The translations under genes and the position numbers were made by a program. 64,000 bases of DNA, from contig JAXQJY010000027.1 of assembly GCA_037042185.1 (NCBI GenBank), forward strand, positions 806,001 through 870,000, given 5' to 3'. This document shows, piece by piece, positions 1 to 10,156 of this stretch (positions are counted from its first letter, which is position 1; every line of letters begins with the position of its first letter). Source of the DNA: Sordariomycetes sp. S80-01Y (lineage: Eukaryota; Ascomycota; Sordariomycetes). The notes beneath the pieces are model-generated. The model ran no database searches. It was not told the origin of the DNA and worked only from the letters and a program-made list of their open reading frames with translations.

Positions 1-1434
1 GGACCCAAGTGGCATCAGAATGTCTGCCCGTCATCTTGAGGTCCTCTTTAGTAGGGGTAGCGTAGACACGACAAGATATGGTATCCACAGAAAAGGGACT
101 CTCTATGAGATAATTTCCCCTGCGCAATAGTCTTTTGCGTACAATAAATCCACAAAGTTTGACGTTTTATTATCTTCGACTTATTCACGCCTTTCTTTCT
201 CCTGCATTTAAACATACCGGTACATGGTCTGAGATTCAGCTTAAAACGGCAAAGGTTTAATGTTTAAAGAAAAAAGATCGTCCGACACTCTCTTGTCATT
301 CTTCTGCTGTACTTCAGAATCCGAGAATGTGTAATTCGTAAGCCAACTAGGACAGGGCCTTCTGCTATGCCCTCAGCCTCAACCTGGATGCCACTTCTCT
401 TCGCGGATCTTGTGTAGGAATTGAGGTCAATACAATCAAGTAAGCCGAGGTTTTGTGATACTTTAGATGAAGAAGGTGATTCGGCACTTCACAAGGCTCA
501 GTAATGAACATGCCTTTGAACTCCGGCGACAAAATCGATTCAAGATTACCCATTGGTCAACAGCGCTGGCGAGGCAAAGTATCAGAATTTGACGTAAGAA
601 GCAACATATTCGTCTCTGAAATCTCTCAGAATTATAAGGGCCAGTGCCTCGTGAACTTGATGTGCAGGTCGCGGTTTTTCAGAGGCTGGACAAGCTAGCT
701 CACTTCTGAAGTTTTCACTATAGATAGAAGTGAGTCACGCAAATGCATTGCGGTGCCCCGAGGTCTTGACGCCGCCTCGAGCGACATGCGTTTTGATTCG
801 CGATGCACCGTATTACGAATCCTGGGCGCCGACAGCCAGTACGGAAGGGTACTGAGATCAAGGGCTGTGCCACCTTCAATTCGGCCGCCACGCTGCGTCC
901 CAATCTGTGTGATATGTTGGCATCCAATGCATGGCGTGAAACCCAGATGGAATGAGCCATACTTGGCGCGCCGAGGCCTTCTTGGTAGGATCTTTAGCAG
1001 GTGTTGGGCGAGCAGCTGGTTTATCACTCGCTTTATGCTGCGGTGTCATCTCGTTGCCTTGCGTAACATAGTATTGTCATCTGTCTTTGCTTATTAGTCT
1101 AATTTGGGATTGCTACCAATCAATCGGACTTTTTCGCTGTCACGGATTCCGGTCTTCTGAATAGTCCAGAAGTCCGGCCGGCAGCATCTGGTCCCCGAGG
1201 TGACCATGGGCGGCTAACACGGAATGCGAATAGTGGGCCCTGGACTTGTCAGCCTGGTCAGGCCGACGTCAAGTCTGGTATAAATGAAGCGATTACATTC
1301 ACAACCACCCGTAGTTGTACTCATTCAATGACTACTTTACCGCTGATTCATATCACAAAGAATAGCCAATTTACCCCATCGACTTCTGGACCCTGCTTCA
1401 GCTTGATCGTGGGTATCAGGTGTGCATAATAATC
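1..1434. other. intergenic region, no gene recognised
   Basis: No open frame here has codon structure, splice logic or motifs that I recognise. The longest frames (about 110 codons near 700-1100, on both strands) overlap each other and look random. The right end is the promoter of the FAD monooxygenase. The left end may hold the regulatory part of a gene outside the window. Confidence 0.5.
1279..1286 (+). promoter_or_regulatory. possible TATA box of the FAD monooxygenase
   Basis: TATAAATG lies about 150 bp upstream of the chosen ATG at 1435. The distance leaves room for a leader of about 100 nt. This is based on the motif only. Confidence 0.35.
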
Positions 1435-2727
1435 ATGAGTCGTCTCAGAATCGCCATCGTGGGCGCCGGACCTGGGGGTCTGACTATCGGAGCTCTATTA
1501 CACCAAAAAGGCATACCATTCACAATCTTCGAGCTGCGTCCAAAACCTACAAAAAAGGATCTTCAAATACCAGCTGGGTCTCTCGACCTGCACGAGGGCA
1601 GCGGGCTGGCAGCCATCAGAAAACTTGGTCTTTACGACACATTCCGCACCATGAACGATGATTGCACCCAGGTTATGAAACTAGTCGATAAAGAGGGAAA
1701 AATCGTTCATGTTGAGGAGGACGAGAACTCTGTTGCGGGACAGGATCGTCCAGAGATCGCAAGAAACAAGCTGAATCAATTGCTATACGATCAGATGCCA
1801 CCTTCAGCAGTCCGATGGCAACACAAGTTGATATCTGCGAAACAACACACCAAAAATGAACGGTTGGAAACGGAACTCGACTTTGGCACAGGGGGCAAGG
1901 AGACGTTCGACTTGGTCATTGGGGCAGACGGAGCTTGGTCTAAAATCAGGTCTCTTGTCACGGATGTTAAGCCAAAATTCGCCAACCAACACTTCATCAC
2001 CACCAGCATTCGAGGAATCACATCCAAATATCCACACTTGGCTCAGCTGGTGGGAACTGGCAGTTTCACCGCCCTCGGTGATAAGCATGGGGTCATCTCT
2101 CAGCGTGCTGCAAACGACACGGCCCGGATCTACACCCTGATATATACAGAGGACGAGGACTGGGGACGAAAGCAAGGCTTGCAGAACAAGACCCCTGCAG
2201 AAGTCAAGTCAGTACTGTTCGAAGGTGACTCGGCGCCGCTGAGGAAATATGGACCCGTGATCAAAGAACTCATCTCGGTCGCATGCGATGAAGAAGAGGC
2301 AGCCGATCCGGGCGCATTTGTCGAGAACAGGCCTTTGTACACAATGTACGACACACCCTCTGGGCATCCATGGAAGCATCAGCCCGGGGTGACGCTTATA
2401 GGCGATGCTGCTCACCTGATGCCTCCCAATGGAGAGGGGGTCAACATGGCAATGGAAGATGCCATGCGTCTCACCGAAGCTATTGCCTCTGCGCAAGAGA
2501 TAGCATCGGAAAGACAGACATCTGAGCAAGAGGCTTTAACCTTGCTTCTTGAGAAGTATGAGAGCGAAATGTTCGCTAGGGCAAGTGACACTGCGGAAGA
2601 GACGGAGAAGCTTCTCGGAGCCATGTATGGGTCTGACAATGGAGCGGAGGGCATGTTGGCATTCTTCAAGGAGGTTATATTGGCTGGCCAGGGGCCAGAG
2701 GGGGCTCAAAAGCCCCTAGACAACTGA
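1435..2727 (+). CDS. FAD-dependent monooxygenase (TetX/salicylate hydroxylase-like)
   Basis: A single-exon gene of 430 residues. The N-terminus carries the Rossmann dinucleotide fold IAIVGAGPGG (GxGxxG, residues 7-16) followed by an acidic strand end (FELR). In the middle is GADGAWSKIR, the DG motif of aromatic hydroxylases, and near residue 325 GDAAHLMPPNGEGVNMAMED, the second FAD ribose/pyrophosphate (GD) motif. The family uses NAD(P)H and O2 to hydroxylate aromatic or polyketide-like substrates, and TetX-type members inactivate tetracyclines. The substrate cannot be told from sequence. ATG 1435 was chosen because the Rossmann strand begins five residues later. The gene is convergent with the amidohydrolase. 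No signal peptide or membrane anchor is seen, so it is probably cytosolic. Confidence 0.88.
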   Translation: MSRLRIAIVGAGPGGLTIGALLHQKGIPFTIFELRPKPTKKDLQIPAGSLDLHEGSGLAAIRKLGLYDTFRTMNDDCTQVMKLVDKEGKIVHVEEDENSVAGQDRPEIARNKLNQLLYDQMPPSAVRWQHKLISAKQHTKNERLETELDFGTGGKETFDLVIGADGAWSKIRSLVTDVKPKFANQHFITTSIRGITSKYPHLAQLVGTGSFTALGDKHGVISQRAANDTARIYTLIYTEDEDWGRKQGLQNKTPAEVKSVLFEGDSAPLRKYGPVIKELISVACDEEEAADPGAFVENRPLYTMYDTPSGHPWKHQPGVTLIGDAAHLMPPNGEGVNMAMEDAMRLTEAIASAQEIASERQTSEQEALTLLLEKYESEMFARASDTAEETEKLLGAMYGSDNGAEGMLAFFKEVILAGQGPEGAQKPLDN

Positions 2728-3592
2728 GCATAGAATAAGTGCTCTGTGGACGTGGCTGGTTTCTGTCACTTGATGACGAATCAGGAATGTAATGTCGAAT
2801 TCAAAGGATCAGGTTGGCTTCATTGATAAGCCCAGGTTTTACTGTATGAAGCCCTATAAATAGCGAGCAATCTCTCCTCCAATCCCGCTCAAAATGAGAA
2901 CGCCTTGCGTGACTCCTCGTTCCACCCAAGAACTCATGTTGCCTTAAATTAACCCACGAAAGCGTATGTCAGAATTTCGTGTAGAGAAAGTTGTAATTAT
3001 CTAAGGATTCCTTCAAAATTCTTGAAGGCAGAAAATGAGGTTCTGACGGATTTCCAAAGCCCATTCAGTCAACTGCACTCAAGAGTCTGTCCGTCTCTTT
3101 GAGATTGCAGTCCTGAGGAGTCTGATAAAAAAGAAATTTCGATGTTGAACCTTCACACAGCCAATAGTTTCTGAGTGAACAGGGAATTCAGGGCTTATTA
3201 CCCAATAGATATTATCTTTGAAGATTTTCTGATCGCTCCGGCTATCGATTCATCTGCGTCAAACGAGAGCATTACGGCTTAGGGGATAGAGACACGGCAG
3301 CGCTCTGTCTATACGCTAATACAACGTGTAGCTTACGGGGCGAGGTTATCCGAAGTGAACATAGCCCCACGCCAAAATCTTCATAGGGCATGGAGCATGC
3401 TGAAGACGCGTCTGTTCGCTGTCGATGCAATTGAATCAAGACAGACTGTCTTCAGATTAGCTCACACTTTCGCAGCCGCTATCAGAGCGGTCAAGATCGC
3501 ACCTTATTGCCAGAAATCTCGAGACTTCAAAATCACTAGACTGAGAAGATGCGTTTGACCGACAGCGTTTATTATCATCAAGGGAATTTACT
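2728..3592. other. convergent intergenic region
   Basis: This separates the 3' ends of the monooxygenase (+) and the amidohydrolase (-) and is moderately AT-rich. A TATAAATAG at about 2855 precedes a 17-codon frame from 2894, but nothing supports that as a gene. I see no other gene. Confidence 0.4.
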
Positions 3593-4908
3593 CTACCTGT
3601 CTAAGCCTGCGCCACTTCTGAGAAGCTTGAAGGTCTCATCTGCTTGCTCCTTGATGTTACCCAAAGGAGCAATAGGTTTTAAGCAATGCTCTCGCCCTTG
3701 AGCCATCACAAAGCTAGGCCTAGCAAAGTCCTCAATGTTGTCCAGAGGGTTACCATAAAATGCTGCTAGATCTGCGCAGAACCCGGGCACTAACTGACCA
3801 GTTTCGTTTTCGAGCCCACAAAGCTTCGCTGCGCTCTCCGTTGCCATGACTGCAATTTCGAGAGCTGTATAGCCCGCATCTACTAAGGCTCCAAGTCCAT
3901 CCGCATATCTCTCAAATCGACAAAGTCCTATTCCTGCGTCGGTACCTGCGACAAGCCACACACCAGCTTCTCTCATCTTCCTCAGATTGCCGACCACTGC
4001 TTCACGCTCATCCCAGGGGCAGAAATAGCTATGCGAAGTGCAGGCCGTGTTCATCGTTGGACACACAGCGATGCCCTTTTTGATGAGCTGTTCCGCAACC
4101 GTACGGTCGAATCTTGCTTTCCCGTCATGATCAATCCATGAACAGTGCTCAATGCTATCGAACCCAGCATCAGCAGCGCGCTGGATGCCCTGGGTGCCCG
4201 TCGCATGTGTCGTTACGGGAATATTGAACTTGAGTGCTTCTGATTTGATAGCGCTCATTTCTTCCGGGGAAAACCGTGCCTCGCTAGGTCTAGAGCCAGC
4301 GGTCATGAAACCTCCTGTTGACATTACTTTGATCACATCAGCTCCCTCAGCGGCGCGTTTGCGTACTTCAGCTCGCACCCCTTCGACACCGGAGCAAACA
4401 CCACCCATACCATGACAATGACCCCCGGGAACTGTGAGGGGTGCATTTGCGCACTGGAGTCTTGGTCCTGGAAAGTCGCCTTTGTTGATGGCATCTCGTG
4501 TTTGGATCAATACTTGGCCTGACGAGCCCAAGTCGCGTGCTGTAGTAACACCTGCATCTAGAAGGAGGCTGGCGTTTCTCTTAATCAGGGAATGAAACTC
4601 CTCTTCCGAGCGCTCTACGTAAGAATGTGCTGATACCCCACTGGGGTCAAGTTGAAGATGTACCTGCCGAGTTCATCAGTTGAGCTTCTCGGAAATTAAC
4701 ATCTGGTTCTTACGTGACAGTCAAATAAGCCCGGCATCAAAGTTACGTCTCCCAGGACTCTTACGTCCGTGGAGCTAAAGGCTCCTGCTAAGTCGTCCCA
4801 CGATCCTACCTGAGTAATGTGGCCATTTTCAACGACCACGACGCCATCATCAATGATGCCGGTAGCCACGGAAGGCCACACCCTGGCAGCTCTGAAGACT
4901 TCGAGCAT
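3593..4908 (-). CDS. metal-dependent amidohydrolase (imidazolonepropionase-like)
   Basis: Two exons, complement(join(3593..4663,4714..4908)), with a 50-nt GT-AG intron; 421 residues. The splice restores the metal-binding HxH of the TIM barrel exactly: DCH is encoded before the intron and VH after it (H65, H67). The other ligands of the superfamily are visible: the carbamylated-lysine candidate K177 in IKVMSTGG, H218 in TTHATG, H238 in SIEHCSWID, and the catalytic Asp D307 in AGTDAG. The N-terminal beta-sandwich (VVVENGHITQVG) and the C-terminal PGFCADLAAF strand are typical. Relatives hydrolyse cyclic amides, Xaa-Pro dipeptides or mycotoxin amide bonds such as ochratoxin A. The substrate here is unknown. 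No signal peptide is seen. Confidence 0.88.
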
Positions 4909-5634
4909 GGTGGTTGCAGGTTATGGGCCAGTTAACCTGAATTTCGGCATTTATGACTGGTTATTCTCATTATTCTGATCATTATTGTAGTCGCCTGTGC
5001 TATCTACTTATCTTATTTGCCGGATTGGGGGCCGGGAACTTGACCCTGCCCAGAATGCTAACGCCGGCCGGAGCCCGGACCGCGCCAGGGATTCAGCGCG
5101 GGGAGATAATGCTAGAGATTTGGCGTCGGGTTGTCCCCGACTAAGAATGCGCATGCGTTCACCCGCCACCAACTGGTCAGAGTAGAGTGAACCAGTTGGC
5201 TTGAGATCTCGGACCGGGTGAATTCGAGAACACAGAAGTAGAAGCACGATGATGCTAGAATATGCGGGGAGAACGCTACGAGCAGGGGTTGCAGGCACCG
5301 TGTTGATGGCGCTGGGTCCCACACATCAGGCCGCAGCGCCTGATCACGCCCGTGATGGATAATTGTCAAGCTGGCTTTTATGATCGAGACCCTATATGAA
5401 GGGTTTGGATCGCAAGATCTGTACTGGAATACGAAAAGTCGCGAGAAACGTAAACGGTGTCAAGAGAATTTGCTAGAATTGCCAACCTTACATGCTAACA
5501 ATGGGAATTATGTACCCCGTTGGAGCTTTCTTACGCAAGACTTCGCAAGCAAGATCATATAACTCGCCTTGGTTCAATTGGGAATTTAAAGCCTTTTGGA
5601 TCTTTGAATTTATTTATCTCGGGTCAGCTCAAAG
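4909..5634. other. intergenic region between two minus-strand genes
   Basis: Promoter of the amidohydrolase and 3' flank of the aminotransferase. A GC-rich patch at about 5060-5110 contains several CGG/CCG triplets of the kind Zn2Cys6 regulators bind. I see no gene. Confidence 0.35.
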
Positions 5635-7441
5635 CTATGCCCAGTACTGTTTCACGACCTCCGCCATGCGCTTTACTCCGGTGGATATTTGCTCTTTCTA
5701 CATTTCGAGATTGTTAGCCGTGCATCATCAATTGGCCTTCATGAATCTATACATACTGTTGGCGTGGCAAAAGAAAATCGAAAGTGAGTGGTCTCGGGGT
5801 CTGCCCCGCGCGCCTTCGTGGTAACCTTGTCCTCTCCTTGCCAGGGGTGGTAGTATGAACCTGGTGTCAGGAGCACCAACTTTGCAGCCCATGCCTTCCA
5901 GAGCTCCTCTGAGAATGCCTGTTCTGGGTCTTCAAGATTCTCAGTCTGGATCTCTGAGAGCCGCTTGACCCCGCCGAAGTAGAACTTGGACCAGACAAAC
6001 ATTCCGGCTTCGGGATCAACAAAGCTGAACACTGGCTTGAGCCCAGAGTCCCCTTTAACACATGCAACCAGCCCTTGTGCATTTTTCAAGGGGGACAATT
6101 TTGCCGGAAGTACTGTAAAGTTTGCGTGGAAAGCCTCCAGCAGCCAGTCTCTCCTGGTCCGGTACTGGAATTGAAGCTTCTGTAGCCACGCTAGATAGCC
6201 GTCCATCCCCCAGCCCTTCAGAAGACTGATCACAAATGCTTGGCTTAAGCCAGCGGGATCCTGAGTTTCCACCTCAGTTGCTCGAAGCAGGCGCTCAGTG
6301 AAGACGGCATTAGCAACGAAATAGCCAAGGCGAAGACCAGGGAACAAGGTCTTGGAGAATGACTCTAGACGAATGACACGACCTTCCGTATCAATTGAGA
6401 GGAAGGACGGTGCCAAGGTCTCAAGGAAATCAGCGGTCGGTTGAGGCTTGAAAGTCGCCTCACTTGTTCCGGGTTGGTACGACGGATACTGCAGAAAGTA
6501 GTAAGGGTCATCCTCAACAATGACGATGTCTAACAATGGTGAGCACGCCTTTATACCCCACTCATATTCATGAAAGACTTACCGAATTCAACACACAGGT
6601 GATATATGTCTTGACGCCGGTTTTTCGAGATCGTAGTACCTGTCGGATTGGAGCCGACTGAGACGAGGTAAAGCCTACACGCAGTTAGCCCCAGGCTATT
6701 CCAATAGCACCAGTATAAACTCACGTTCTCGGCCTTCTCGCGCCTCTCTTACTTTCGTCCCAATTCTCTAGCATCTCGCGAAGCTTTGAAGCCAGGATGC
6801 CCTCTGCGTCTGCCGCGATGGGAACTGCCCTGATGCCTAATGGAATCCATAGCGCCTGTGCAGAAGGATATGTATACTCTTCCACGATTACAAAGTCATT
6901 ATCCTCACAGAGAAGCCCGACCACCTTTGACCAGGCGTTTGTGTTTCCAGGATGCAAAAGGCATTCGTACTGGCAGGGTGGTGAGTGCACCTTTTCAGTC
7001 AGTTCCTTCGACAGCGCGATCAACTGTTGGTTTCCAGCCCCGGAACCTGGAATAGAGTCAATCATATATTTTTTTAGTGAGAAGTTATCAATCATACCAT
7101 ATTGCAAGAACTGAGTCAAGTCCAAGTCTCCGGGTGTTGAGCCCCGTCCAAGGGTGAGACTCAGCAGATCTGCCTCTCCCTCGCCGTTGGATGGAGCAGG
7201 GACACAGTCAAACTTAGCCTGCTGGAGCGGGAACAAAGACGGATGTGGAAGGCCTTTGCCAATTAGTGATTCTGCTCCAACAAATAGCAAGTACAGCCTT
7301 ACCTCCCGCCAAACTGACCATTCCCTCGTAGCCCATGAACTTGATAATGTCTTTCAAGGGCGAAGGATGACGAGCTTTACTCTTGGCATTTATGTGACGA
7401 TAAGGGTCAAAGACACCCTGTTCATGGCCGTGGCTACCCAT
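5635..7441 (-). CDS. class I/II PLP aminotransferase, aromatic (Aro8-like)
   Basis: Six exons, complement(join(5635..5697,5757..6529,6583..6674,6725..7046,7098..7253,7303..7441)); introns of 59, 53, 50, 51 and 49 nt; 514 residues, the usual Aro8 length. Landmarks are MVSLAGGLPHPSLFP near the N-terminus, the substrate/cofactor motif SNPTG, IVIVEDDPYY with the PLP-ring Asp, and SFSKTLFPGLRLGY, whose Lys (about K296) forms the Schiff base. A small last exon (KEQISTGVKRMAEVVKQYW) restores the C-terminal helix that reading through the intron would lose. The family moves amino groups between aromatic amino acids, 2-aminoadipate or kynurenine and 2-oxoglutarate. The gene diverges from the carboxylesterase across 643 bp. 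The 51-nt intron 7047..7097 has no in-frame stop, so retention would insert 17 residues. Confidence 0.9.
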
Positions 7442-8084
7442 GCTGGTAAGTGAGACTTGCAAACGAGTCAGTCTTGGCGTTGTTGTAGCAGATGGGCGAT
7501 TGGGTGTGATCCGGTGTGATCCGCGATTCCAAGCTGGGAGACTATCGCTTCTGGATATCACTTCAACAAACCACCTTATAATCACTGTCTAAGACATTGA
7601 GAGCTTTCTGGGATTTCGAGCGGGAAGTTCTTATCCGCTCGAGGGTAGGCCTGGGACCAGAAGTGGGCTCGTCGGCCGGAGCTCCGAACAGTGCGGCCGT
7701 TACAATCTACGGTTTATAGCTGGAGCCCCCCTCCCTACAGACCCGAATTACCCGCATCTCCTTGGAACCAGCCTGACTCAAGACTGACTCAATGCGACCC
7801 CTATCGTGCCCCCTTCGCTAGGCATTACTTCTGGAGGCCGAAGTTCCGCCTTGAGCAATGAACTTACGTAAATGGATATCTCACGGTCCGCTTCGAGCGG
7901 GACTGCCGTCGCGCACGGCTGGGGTCATTGCCGCTTGTATGTTTGCCGCAGATATGGAAATTCCATGTCAAAACAAGAGTTTTGTCGAATGAAGGTAGTC
8001 TATGCGCTGAAAAGCTAAGCCAATTCATCGCGTCTGCCACCGAACCCCCAAAAGGAGACCGCGCGAGCTGATTCAGGAGGAACA
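7442..8084. promoter_or_regulatory. divergent promoter, aminotransferase / carboxylesterase
   Basis: This is the only DNA between the two start codons, so both promoters lie here. It contains a perfect tandem 10-bp repeat close to the aminotransferase start. No coding potential was recognised. Confidence 0.5.
7503..7522. repeat. tandem 10-bp repeat GGTGTGATCC x2
   Basis: Two perfect adjacent copies sit about 60-80 bp upstream of the aminotransferase ATG. Phasing at one helical turn per copy would suit cooperative binding of a factor on one DNA face. Function is inferred from position only. Confidence 0.5.
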
Positions 8085-9751
8085 ATGGGAAACACGATCT
8101 CGTACACTGAGACTCCCTGCGACTTACAGTTGGGCGACAAGGGAGTCGTTCGAGGTTTACAGTTCGATCACAAGTCGCGGCGATACGCTGGCGTTCCGTA
8201 TGCCCTCCCTCCGATCGGAGAGCATCGGTGGCGCAAACCACAACGATTGCCAACCTCGTACAAATATACGAACGAAGATGGCGGCCCATACGACGCCACG
8301 AAGTTCAAAGCCGTTTGCCCACAGAAGGCTTTCCATGTAGGCAATGCCGAGGGTGGAACTGGGGCGTACAGCGAAGATTGTCTCTTCGTCAACATCTGGA
8401 CACCCGTGCCCCGGGATGGCGAGCATCTGAAGAATTTGCCAGTCATGCTTTGGCTGCACGGTGGATGGTTCCAGATGGGCGACCCGTCGCAGGATCCGGG
8501 TATGGATCCCACGGAGATGATATCAACAGGTGGACTCAATGCCGTCGTCGTGGCTATCGGTTACCGGCTGAACGTCTTTGGCTTCCTTGCAGGCAAAGAC
8601 ATTCTGAGCGACAACAACGACTCGGGGGGTAACTTTGGTCTTTGGGACCAGCGCACGGCCGCGGAGTGGGTGAAAGACAACATATCCTCATTTGGAGGCG
8701 ATCCAAATAATATCACACTGGCCGGTCGGAGCGCTGGAGCCTATAGCGTCGAGGCTCAGATGCTCTATGAGTTCCGCAAGCCTGAACCAACAGCCTCCCT
8801 TTTCAGGCGAGTGTTCATGGATTCAAATGCGATTCCAGCGCAACCAAAGTCCCTTGAGGACGGCCAGCGGCAGTTGGAAGAGCTTTGTGACTACTTCAAA
8901 GTGGACATGTTGTTGTCACCAGATGCAAAGCTGGACATTCTGAGAGCAAAGACTGCGTCAGACCTCGTGCAAGCGATTCCGCACCTGAATAATCATACGT
9001 TCCGACCCGTCACAGACGAAATATTCATCCATTCTGGCATGATCGAGTATCTTCAAAGCAGAGACTTTGCTAGAGAGTTCTCGGATCGAGGTTTTCGGTT
9101 GTTGATTGGCGAAGTGCGCAATGAGGAGACATTATATTCGTCGTACAATGCGCCAACAGAACCGACAGTTGAATCCCTCCGGTTACAAGTATCGAATTAC
9201 TACGCACCAGACGTTACAGATAGAGCCATTGCTTGCTATCAACTTCCCGAGACGAAGGATCTTGAAGATTGGAAAAGGCTATTTGGCCAAATCGTATCAG
9301 ATGGCCAGGTGCGAGCTCCGTCCCGAGCTCTGGTTAAGAGCCTGTTTAGCAATGGCGCGAATCTGAACGACATCTGGAGATATCAAATTTCATATAGGCT
9401 ATCATTCATCGATGAGAAGGTAGCCCCTATGTCTTTTGGTGTTGCACATGCGATGGACAAGCCGTTCTGGAAGTAAGCCAGCGTCCTTTCCAATCAATGA
9501 CGCCAGAGATGCTGACGTGCCTTAGCTTTTCGATAACTCACGGTCCAACGTCTTCTGAGAGGAAATTTATGGAGGAGTGGATACAGATTCTTGTAGCCTT
9601 CGTCAAGGACGACCGAGACTTCGAATTCGGGACGAAGACGATCGAGGAAATGAAGGTTGCTACGCCGACAGGTACGATTGAGGTGCAACAGGATGATCGG
9701 TGGGATGAACTAGTGAGGATAGGGGACATTTTTTCTGGAAACAAGGCATAG
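8085..9751 (+). CDS. type-B carboxylesterase/lipase (alpha/beta hydrolase)
   Basis: Two exons, join(8085..9472,9526..9751), with a 53-nt intron; 537 residues, typical for the COesterase family. N-terminal features include RYAGVPYALPPIGEHRWRKP and the oxyanion segment LWLHGGWF. The nucleophile elbow is GRSAGA with S216; most relatives have GESAGG, so the Glu-to-Arg change is a mild deviation. The acid is probably E347 or E348 in EVRNEET, and the catalytic His is H455 in GVAHAMDKPF. Splicing joins DKPFW to NFSITHGPTS, restoring the family's C-terminal helix. No signal peptide is seen, unlike secreted lipases, so an intracellular esterase acting on small esters is likely. The gene diverges from the aminotransferase. 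Confidence 0.9.
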
Positions 9752-10156
9752 ACACTGGGTAATTTTAGTAAAACATTGTTTTCACCCATGTTGCACATCA
9801 ATTATGAGTTATAGGTGGACCGTCGGTTGAAGGAGAAGGGATTTTGCGAACGCAGATCTCAACTTTGACGACCACCGACACGAATTGATGTGGCCGGTGC
9901 ATGGGACTAGGGTTATGGGCCTCTTGGGTTGAACTTGAGAGACATAGAAACAATTATTGACCCTATCAATATGCACCGGTACTCTTCTTAATCATCATGA
10001 TTTGACCCACTGGTTTACACGATGTGTTATTCAATGTGCACGTCAGAACCGAGCCAAGTACCAGGGCAAGACAGATAAGACGCTCTATCAACACACTAAT
10101 CCAAAACATCATCTACCACGACCACCAAATACAGAGTTTCAAGTAGCTGAGAAAAT
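9752..10156. other. convergent intergenic region
   Basis: 3' flanks of the carboxylesterase (+) and the permease (-). I see nothing coding in it. Confidence 0.4.

Noticed and set aside
2855-2945. TATAAATAG followed by a 17-codon frame
   Set aside because: The peptide has no signal or motif and the frame closes without a plausible donor site.
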